A DNA stretch of 18,880 nt from an uncultured candidate division Zixibacteria bacterium (GTDB taxonomy: Bacteria; Zixibacteria; MSB-5A5; GN15; FEB-12): positions 1-18,880 of the forward strand of contig CAJVYT010000035.1 of NCBI GenBank assembly GCA_913009765.1, in the 5' to 3' direction. This document shows, piece by piece, positions 13,552 through 18,880 of this stretch. The position numbers were made by a program, and so were the translations under genes. A model generated the notes under the pieces. It saw only the letters and a list, made by a program, of their open reading frames with translations, had not been told where the DNA came from and searched no databases. Positions within the stretch are counted from its first letter, which is position 1, and every line of letters starts with the position of its first letter.

Positions 13552-14139
13552 ATGAAGAAAAATCAAGATAGAATAGAAGAGTTAAACGCTCTTTTAAAAG
13601 GGTTATTAAAAGGAAAGCAGAAAAAAGCTCTTTTGGATGAACTACAAAAAGATGCTGAACTTTTTGATATGTTCTATTTGCTTCAAAAAATGGCAGAAAT
13701 TGCTCCGAATAGACCAGATTTGCTTCAGGCAGCATCAAAAAAATTATCAAAAACTCTGTACAAAGACTTTTTAAAAGAACAGGCATCATCCAAAATTCAA
13801 ATTGGCGTCCAAGTTTTTGATTCCTCACTTTTACCTCTTCCAAAAGGTGTCCGACCGGCTGCTGTTGATACCCGTCAGCTCAAATACCAATTGGGGCAAT
13901 CTGTTGTAGAATTAAGTATTTATCCGGTTACAATTGATTCTGTCGAAATTATCGGACAAATAAACGGTTTGAAAAAAAATCAGAAATTATCAGTTACCGC
14001 TGAAACAAAAAGTAGAACACAAAGAACAAGTATTGATGAGTTTTGTCTGTTTCGGTTTGAACGGGTTGCAGTGGGGGATTGCCGTCTGCTATTTTCTTCT
14101 GAAAACATAAAAGAAAGTATTATTGAACTGTCATTATGA
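13552..14139 (+). CDS. Two-part cytoplasmic protein, putative anti-sigma/adaptor of the sigma-CHAT operon
   Basis: A 195-residue protein without signal peptide, membrane segment or zinc-finger motif. Residues 1-78 are charged and helical (RIEELNALLKGLLKGKQKKALLDELQKD). Residues 89-125 (FDSSLLPLPKGVRPAAVDTRQLKYQLGQSVVELSIYP) form a linker that recalls uncharacterised partner proteins of ECF sigma/CHAT clusters in Acidobacteria and others, from memory. Residues 129-195 look like a small beta-sandwich with the carboxypeptidase-regulatory-like pattern: a xIIGQI strand, then DEFCLFRFERVAVGDCRLLF. It sits between the sigma factor (49 bp) and the TPR-CHAT protease, overlapping the latter by 4 bases (ATGA), so the three are translated together. 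Inferred role: sequester the sigma factor and be the cleavage target or ligand of the CHAT protease. This is a hypothesis; the family is undescribed to me. Confidence 0.75.
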   Translation: MKKNQDRIEELNALLKGLLKGKQKKALLDELQKDAELFDMFYLLQKMAEIAPNRPDLLQAASKKLSKTLYKDFLKEQASSKIQIGVQVFDSSLLPLPKGVRPAAVDTRQLKYQLGQSVVELSIYPVTIDSVEIIGQINGLKKNQKLSVTAETKSRTQRTSIDEFCLFRFERVAVGDCRLLFSSENIKESIIELSL

Positions 14140-16880
14140 TTGAAATAAAGACTATAAAACAGATTAAAAACAAAAATGACTTCAAGGAATTACTGCATGC
14201 AGAATTTCATGACGACGGTACGTTATTTATTGCTGAGGTCAGTAAAAGTTTAAATAAATTGTATCGTATAAGTATTAGCGATGCTGAAAAGTATCTGCGT
14301 GCTGTTATTGACTGTTCTGCTTATATCCCCAAAGAGAATCACGATAAAATTCTTACCATGCAGGCACGATTAGCTTTATGGAAAGCTGACTATAACAGTT
14401 CTATAACCTTTTATAACAAAGCTCTCTTGAAGGCTGTCACCAAAAGGGATTTTCATACTGCTGCTATGATTCGTAAAGGTATGATTGAAGTATATATGTA
14501 TCTTTCGAAATATGAGCATGGGTTGAAAATAGGTAAAAAAGCTCTTGAGTATTTTAGAAGAAAAAATCTTTTAAACCACGCAGCTCAAGTAATGACAAAT
14601 ATCGGTAATATATATCATCGTATGGATAAAAACAGGCTGGCACTTGACTATTATGATAAAGCTAAAGAAATATTTTCTAAGGACGGCGGAGTTGCCTGTG
14701 CTATTGTAGATTTTAACCGTGCAAATATTTTTGCCAATATGAACGAACTGGCAAAAGCTAAAAAACTATATCTTGAAGCCGGTTCTTATTACAAAAAAGC
14801 TCACATGGAACTTGCCTATCAACAGGCAGAATATTCCATAGCATATATTCTTTTTTTAGAAAGTAAATATACCGATGCACTTCGTTTGTTTGAAAAAGTC
14901 TATGACTCATTTGAAGAACTTGGTGACAAAACATCATCAGCGGTTACACAGCTTGATTTGGCAGAATTGAACTTACAGCTTAATCAATACGGTTCCACGA
15001 TAATGCTTTCTGAACTGATAATTCCTATATTTAAAAAATATGGTATGCCTTATGAAGAGGGGAAGGCATACTATTTTACTGCTGTGGCAAAATTAGAGCT
15101 TGGCGATATAACACAGGCTAAAAAATTATTACAAGCCTCCCATAAAATATTTGCTCAAGAAAAAAATAATTTGTGGTTGGGAATGATTCAGTTTGCCTAT
15201 AACTCGGTGTATCTGTCTCAAAAAAAATACGCAAAAGCATTAGACGCATCTGTGTCAGCAAAAAAATATTATAAAAAGAGCAAGGATGTAAGACGGGAAC
15301 ATGATGCTGATATTTCTTATATACAAGCCTTGTTTTTGTCTAAAAAAAAGGATGAAGCCTTTGCAAAACTCAAACGGTTTCAGAAAAAAAATCTAACATT
15401 AGAGCAACAGCGTAGAATACATACGCTTCTTGGGGAATTTTATTTTACAAATAAAGAATACGTTACTGCTCAAAATGAATTTAAAAAAGCAGTACAAATC
15501 GTTGAAACAATGATGCATGCTCTTTATTATGATGAGATTAAATTTTTCTTTGCTGCCGATAAATTTAAAATATATTCTCGTATTGTCGAATGCTCTTTAC
15601 GGTTGGGTAAAGTTGAGCAATCCTATATGCAGAATTTACAGGCGTTATCGCTGCTCAATGAAAAAATTCTCCCTGCACACGACTTGGTTGGGAATGTACC
15701 CGAAAAGATTTTGTCACAAATAGAATCTTTGCGTCATCTTATATCGCAAGAGTGTAAATTTCCTCACAGAGGAAAACGTGTGGTGGGTTCTTCAAAAGAG
15801 ACGTTAAACCATGAAAAAAAACTCTGGCATTTGGAACAAAAAATAAGAGCGTATAGTAACATTGACAATCATTTTAATAGACCGAGACCACAAAAATTAC
15901 AAATGTTCACCCCTCAAAAAAATGAAATAGTCTTGAACTATTTTATTTCAGAAAACAGCGTAGGTTTGTTTATCCATGACAAGGATGATATTACATTTGT
16001 TGACTTACATGTCAATTTACAAGATATAACTGAAATAATCAGGAAATCTCAATTTTTATTTGAACAATCAATTCACAAAGCGGGTGCGGTCGGTTCAGTT
16101 GAAGCTTATTTACAAAAATTGCATAAACTGCTCATCGCTCCTATTCAGTTTAATAATATAGTAGATACTCTTTATATTATTCCTGATGGAATTTTAAACC
16201 AAATACCTTTTATAGCATTGTGTGATGAAGATAATACATATATAAAAGATAAATATACGGTCAAAATAATTACAGACCCGCTCTCACTTCAACGAGAAAA
16301 AGCCGAAAAAATTGATTTTACAAAACTACATAACTCAATATTTTCTGTCTCACATGAATCGTTACCGTTAGTTGAAGTTGAGGGAGATGAAATTCACTCC
16401 TATTTTAAGGATTCATCTTATTACAAGAACAATACTGCCACTACTCAAGCTTTCAAAAAAGAGCTTTTCAAATCGACCGGATTTCTTCATATCGCAGCTC
16501 ATGCATCGAGATCATCAGAAAACCCTCTTTTTTCACGAATAATGTTTTCTGACAGGGTTCTTTTTCCTTTTGATTTATATGGGCAGGGAAGTAAAGCAGA
16601 ATTAGTTACACTTTCAGGTTGCCAAACAGCAGCTCCGGGGTTAAATTATGGTAATACATTTTCTTTGGCTAAAGCGTTCTACCGAGCAGGCTGCAGATTT
16701 GTTCTTGCCTCTTTATGGCCGGTTGATGATAATGTTACAATGCTTTTTATGAAAGAGTTTTACCGTCAGCTTGCTCATAAGAAGAATGTTGAAAAAGCAT
16801 ATCATAACGCAATACAATATATATCAAAACAAATAGTTGACCCTGCTTATTGGGGTGCATTTATTTTAATTGGAAATTAA
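14136..16880 (+). CDS. TPR-CHAT caspase-like protease
   Basis: A 914-residue cytoplasmic protein. About residues 60-470 are tetratricopeptide repeats (e.g. AQVMTNIGNIYHRMDKNRLALDYYDKAKEIF, about 150-180), each a helix pair of about 34-40 residues. A Lys-rich helical linker (about 480-600) leads to a C-terminal CHAT domain (about 600-914). The caspase-type dyad is intact: His789 in HIAAHASR and Cys829 in LVTLSGCQTAAPG, followed by the usual GNTFSLAKAFYRAGCRFVLASLWPVDD. It should therefore be an active Cys endopeptidase, with the TPR array sensing a partner or signal. The start ATG overlaps the stop of the putative anti-sigma gene. TPR-CHAT proteins are known as effectors such as Csx29 of type III-E CRISPR, where cleavage of Csx30 affects an RpoE-like sigma factor; here a sigma gene lies in the same operon but no CRISPR parts are seen. 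Target unknown. Confidence 0.92.
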   Translation: MIEIKTIKQIKNKNDFKELLHAEFHDDGTLFIAEVSKSLNKLYRISISDAEKYLRAVIDCSAYIPKENHDKILTMQARLALWKADYNSSITFYNKALLKAVTKRDFHTAAMIRKGMIEVYMYLSKYEHGLKIGKKALEYFRRKNLLNHAAQVMTNIGNIYHRMDKNRLALDYYDKAKEIFSKDGGVACAIVDFNRANIFANMNELAKAKKLYLEAGSYYKKAHMELAYQQAEYSIAYILFLESKYTDALRLFEKVYDSFEELGDKTSSAVTQLDLAELNLQLNQYGSTIMLSELIIPIFKKYGMPYEEGKAYYFTAVAKLELGDITQAKKLLQASHKIFAQEKNNLWLGMIQFAYNSVYLSQKKYAKALDASVSAKKYYKKSKDVRREHDADISYIQALFLSKKKDEAFAKLKRFQKKNLTLEQQRRIHTLLGEFYFTNKEYVTAQNEFKKAVQIVETMMHALYYDEIKFFFAADKFKIYSRIVECSLRLGKVEQSYMQNLQALSLLNEKILPAHDLVGNVPEKILSQIESLRHLISQECKFPHRGKRVVGSSKETLNHEKKLWHLEQKIRAYSNIDNHFNRPRPQKLQMFTPQKNEIVLNYFISENSVGLFIHDKDDITFVDLHVNLQDITEIIRKSQFLFEQSIHKAGAVGSVEAYLQKLHKLLIAPIQFNNIVDTLYIIPDGILNQIPFIALCDEDNTYIKDKYTVKIITDPLSLQREKAEKIDFTKLHNSIFSVSHESLPLVEVEGDEIHSYFKDSSYYKNNTATTQAFKKELFKSTGFLHIAAHASRSSENPLFSRIMFSDRVLFPFDLYGQGSKAELVTLSGCQTAAPGLNYGNTFSLAKAFYRAGCRFVLASLWPVDDNVTMLFMKEFYRQLAHKKNVEKAYHNAIQYISKQIVDPAYWGAFILIGN

Positions 16881-16909
16881 TTTTAACATCTTATGCATAG
16901 AGTATAAAT

Positions 16910-18367
16910 ATGAGACGATATTTAAAACAAACCACATTGATTGCCATTTTTCTTTTTCTCTTTGGAGTAATTATTGCTAATGCCGGTGGAAAAAGACCCG
17001 GTGAGGCAGTAGTAAAAGTAAAAAGCACCGCTCAGGCAGCTTCTATTGCGGAGGAAGTGAATGCCACTATCACAGATTCTATACCTTCACAAAGAACTTA
17101 TCTTTTTAAATTTTCAAAAAATCGCTCTGTAGATGAAGTTGTAGCACAATTAAATGCTGATTCAAACGTTGAATTGGCATCTTCAAATACAACTATTGAT
17201 ATCCCTGAGGTTTTCCAAATAAGTCAGGGATTCCCTGATGAATCTACACCGGTTTTTAGCTATGGCATTTCTCCTTTGAGTTATTATGATCAGGCGGGTT
17301 TTTATGATATAGGCATAGATTCAGCACAACTGCTTTCTACCGGTAAAGGTGTTGTTGTAGCGGTGATAGATAATGGGTTGGATTACAGTCATCCACTTAT
17401 GCAGAGTTCAAATATTCTTGCCGGGTATGACTTTATTTTAAACAGCAGTGATCCCTCCGAACAGCCCGGTACAATTTATGGTCATGGTACTTTTGTGACA
17501 GGATTACTTCTTTTGACTGCACCGGATGTATCAATTGTTCCTTTACGTGTGTTTGATGGTAATGGTGTCGGCGACCAATTTAATGTAGCACTCGCTATTG
17601 ATTGGGCAGTTAATCACGAAGTCGACATTATTAATATGAGCTTTGGAACAACTGAAATGATTGATGTTTTACGTCTTGCTATTGAAGATGCTGCTAAAAG
17701 GAAAATTGTGATGATTGCTGCTGTTGGTAACGAAGGAAGTTCGATACCTAATTATCCCGCGGCTCATCCAGATGTTATCGCAGTTGCCGCTGTTGATACT
17801 TTAGAGATGTTGGCGAATTTCTCTAACTATGGGGATTATATTGATTTAGTTGCTCCTGGAGTAAATTTGTATAGCTCCTTAGCTGGTGATTATGATTGGG
17901 GGACATGGAGTGGAACTTCTTTTTCAGCACCTATCGTAAGCGGTACAGTTGCTATGATAAAACAAATTAAAAATAATTACTCTCCCGCTGAAATTCAGGA
18001 TCATCTGAGAAATACTTCTCGTACTGATTTGCTTTGGGGATCAATTACTGTGCCGGATGTACAGTATGGATACGGCATGATAAACAGCTTAAATGCAGTT
18101 TCTCAACTTTCTATTGGTGATTTAAATGGTGACGGTGTTCGCGACTTGACTGATTTAACAATGATGATTGACTATATAAAAAGCTATAATACAGGTGGCA
18201 ACAGTTCTGATGTGGAAAAAGAAGGTATTATTGTAGTTGGTGGCATGCTTGACTTGAACTGTGATGGAAATGTAAATATCTCTGATATTGCAATTATGGT
18301 ACATCATATTTATGTAAAATGGAATGACTTTAAACCGTGCTATCAGGCAGGTAAGGGTCCTAAATAA
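16910..18367 (+). CDS. Secreted subtilisin-like serine protease (S8) with dockerin-like C-terminus
   Basis: A 485-residue exported protease. Residues 1-25 are a signal peptide (cleavage after ANA). Residues 30-100 resemble an I9-type propeptide (GEAVVKVKSTAQAASIAEEVNATI). The S8 domain (about 120-395) has an intact triad: Asp154 in VIDNGLDYSHP, His192 in GHGTFVTG, Ser337 in GTSFSAP, with oxyanion Asn274 in AVGNEGS. After residue 402 come two dockerin-type Ca loops, GDLNGDGVRDLTDLTMMIDYI (from 403) and LDLNCDGNVNISDIAIMVHHI (from 447), 44 residues apart, like a type I dockerin with a long inter-loop insert. There is no cohesin or cellulosome gene nearby. It starts 29 bp after the CHAT gene and ends at the operon terminator, so it is probably expressed under the same control. 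The pairing of an intracellular CHAT and an extracellular subtilase suggests a shared proteolytic response. Role unproven. Confidence 0.92.
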   Translation: MRRYLKQTTLIAIFLFLFGVIIANAGGKRPGEAVVKVKSTAQAASIAEEVNATITDSIPSQRTYLFKFSKNRSVDEVVAQLNADSNVELASSNTTIDIPEVFQISQGFPDESTPVFSYGISPLSYYDQAGFYDIGIDSAQLLSTGKGVVVAVIDNGLDYSHPLMQSSNILAGYDFILNSSDPSEQPGTIYGHGTFVTGLLLLTAPDVSIVPLRVFDGNGVGDQFNVALAIDWAVNHEVDIINMSFGTTEMIDVLRLAIEDAAKRKIVMIAAVGNEGSSIPNYPAAHPDVIAVAAVDTLEMLANFSNYGDYIDLVAPGVNLYSSLAGDYDWGTWSGTSFSAPIVSGTVAMIKQIKNNYSPAEIQDHLRNTSRTDLLWGSITVPDVQYGYGMINSLNAVSQLSIGDLNGDGVRDLTDLTMMIDYIKSYNTGGNSSDVEKEGIIVVGGMLDLNCDGNVNISDIAIMVHHIYVKWNDFKPCYQAGKGPK

Positions 18368-18446
18368 AGCTTGTTGAATAACAACTATCTACTTTTCAAG
18401 TCCCTTTTCTAAGCAGTTTGAAAAGCAAAAATAGTACGAATTATGT

Positions 18447-18482
18447 AAAAACCTCTGTTACACAAGATAACAGAGGTTTTTT
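18447..18482 (+). terminator. Strong Rho-independent terminator
   Basis: AAAACCTCTGTTA pairs perfectly with TAACAGAGGTTTT around the loop CACAAGA (18461-18467), ending in T6 (18477-18482). The A-tract upstream of the stem could make it bidirectional. It closes the sigma-regulator-CHAT-subtilase operon 80 bp after the last stop. Confidence 0.9.
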
Positions 18483-18485
18483 ACG

Positions 18486-18505
18486 ATACAATTGATCAAT
18501 TGTAT
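18486..18505. repeat. Perfect 20-bp palindrome
   Basis: The two 10-base arms, ATACAATTGA and TCAATTGTAT, are exact reverse complements with no spacer. It begins 4 bases after the terminator T-tract. It could be an operator or a site for a dimeric DNA-binding protein. No second copy was noticed in the window. Confidence 0.6.
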
Positions 18506-18516
18506 TACTAGTGAAA

Positions 18517-18570
18517 ACTAACTAACGCCTATTTAATTTCCCATAATAAGCACTAACTAACAAAACTAAC
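18517..18570. repeat. ACTAAC direct repeats
   Basis: ACTAACTAAC occurs at 18517-18526 and again at 18552-18561 (35 bp apart), with a single ACTAAC at 18565-18570. The copies are exact but short, so their meaning is uncertain. Confidence 0.45.
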
Positions 18571-18642
18571 ATGGGAGATATTTTAGTCTCATTATTATGT
18601 ATTTTTCTTCCTTTTCTATCTCTCTATAAAGAGAATGAAATA

Positions 18643-18671
18643 TTGTATATTTTAATTATTGAAAGTAAAAT
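18643..18671 (+). promoter_or_regulatory. Possible promoter of the last gene
   Basis: TTGTAT (18643-18648) and TAAAAT (18666-18671) are 17 bases apart. The predicted leader of about 87 bases would contain the orphan AGGAGGTG and the TACGTA pair. The hexamers are imperfect. Confidence 0.35.
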
Positions 18672-18716
18672 TTAATCTATTTAGGAGGTGGTATTGGGAT
18701 AAAATTCATAGGATAG

Positions 18717-18732
18717 TACGTATGTGTACGTA
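18717..18732 (+). promoter_or_regulatory. Paired TACGTA boxes
   Basis: Two TACGTA hexamers, each self-complementary, stand 10 bp apart (18717-18722 and 18727-18732), which is one helical turn. As RNA they would form a 6-bp stem with a UGUG loop. They lie in the probable leader of the following gene and could be an operator or a leader hairpin. Confidence 0.4.
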
Positions 18733-18764
18733 AACGAATAGGAATCTATAATTCAGGAGTCACA

Positions 18765-18880
18765 ATGAAAAAAGTTTTAACCTTTTTAATCATCAGTGCA
18801 TTACTCGTTTCAACAATCGTCATTGCCGCACCGCTTTTTAAAGTCAAAACAGCAAATACAGTACAAAAAACTCAAGATTA
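18765..18880 (+). CDS. Exported protein of unknown function, 3'-truncated by window end
   Basis: The ATG at 18765 stands 5 bases after a strong AGGAG ribosome site (18755-18759). The 38 visible codons encode a clear signal peptide, MKKVLTFLIISALLVSTIVIAA, with likely cleavage near VIAA/P, then PLFKVKTANTVQKTQD. The reading frame is still open at the window edge. Nothing after the signal peptide allows a family call. It is separated from the protease operon by a terminator and by a long regulatory-looking spacer, so it is probably its own transcription unit. Confidence 0.75.
   Translation, partial: MKKVLTFLIISALLVSTIVIAAPLFKVKTANTVQKTQD

Larger units (their letters stand above)
18483..18764. 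other. Palindrome- and repeat-rich intergenic spacer
   Basis: This 282-bp gap holds no gene that I can support. It contains a perfect 20-bp palindrome (18486-18505), ACTAAC repeats (18517-18570), a long-range inverted repeat CATAATAA/TTATTATG (18542-18549 and 18592-18599), a possible promoter (TTGTAT at 18643, TAAAAT at 18666), an orphan Shine-Dalgarno AGGAGGTG (18683-18690) and a double TACGTA box (18717-18732). Confidence 0.6.

Noticed and set aside
12933..18482. CRISPR array or Cas genes near the TPR-CHAT gene
   Set aside because: No regularly spaced repeats and no Cas-like protein are present, so type III-E is only an analogy.
18747..18752. TATAAT just before the last gene as its -10
   Set aside because: There is no -35 at the proper distance and the transcript would begin at or after the ribosome site.
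1..18880. tRNA, rRNA, insertion sequence or phage genes
   Set aside because: I found no cloverleaf pattern, rRNA segment, transposase or integrase motif on either strand.

Overview
The window looks like one end of a contig from an uncultured, AT-rich, diderm anaerobe. Diderm is inferred from an outer-membrane beta-barrel protein with a terminal Phe. Anaerobe is inferred from genes for the lower benzoyl-CoA pathway and an arginine deiminase. A secreted dockerin-like subtilase, a TSP3-like small protein and an ECF sigma/TPR-CHAT operon recall the FCB group (Calditrichota, Zixibacteria, KSB1 and similar), but no phylogenetic marker is present and that placement is only a guess. Bases 1-177 are not genomic: they are an Illumina P7 adapter with index, preceded by a poly-T and noise tail, joined to the genome at about base 178.

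Region 1 (178-4711, + strand) is a tight operon for anaerobic aromatic-ring degradation. In gene order it holds a 5'-truncated 6-hydroxycyclohex-1-ene-1-carbonyl-CoA dehydrogenase (had), the ring-opening hydrolase (oah/bamA), the dienoyl-CoA hydratase (dch), a FabG-type SDR and a thiolase. In reaction order, Dch, Had and Oah convert cyclohexa-1,5-diene-1-carbonyl-CoA to 3-hydroxypimeloyl-CoA. The SDR and thiolase would then give glutaryl-CoA and acetyl-CoA. A convergent acyl-CoA dehydrogenase (4969-6171, - strand) carries an arginine expected of glutaryl-CoA dehydrogenases and could carry the carbon to crotonyl-CoA. A hairpin terminator separates the two.

Region 2 (6348-9981) has a 601-residue unknown protein with nitronate-monooxygenase-like motifs and a Cys-rich C-terminal half (- strand). 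Divergent from it is a pair of exported proteins: a small Ca-binding-like, Gly/Lys-rich protein and an outer-membrane beta-barrel. Two abutting RNA hairpins lie between that pair.

Region 3 (10002-12836) has a MarR regulator and a pirin, each preceded by the same palindromic operator, followed by a complete arginine deiminase.

Region 4 (12933-18482) is the most interesting: an ECF-type sigma factor, a two-part putative regulator or anti-sigma protein, a TPR-CHAT caspase-like protease with intact His/Cys, and a secreted subtilisin with a dockerin-like tail, ending at a strong terminator. By analogy with the Craspase (TPR-CHAT/Csx30/RpoE) arrangement, but without CRISPR, this could be a protease-triggered transcription switch. 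The window ends in a palindrome-rich spacer and the start of another exported protein.
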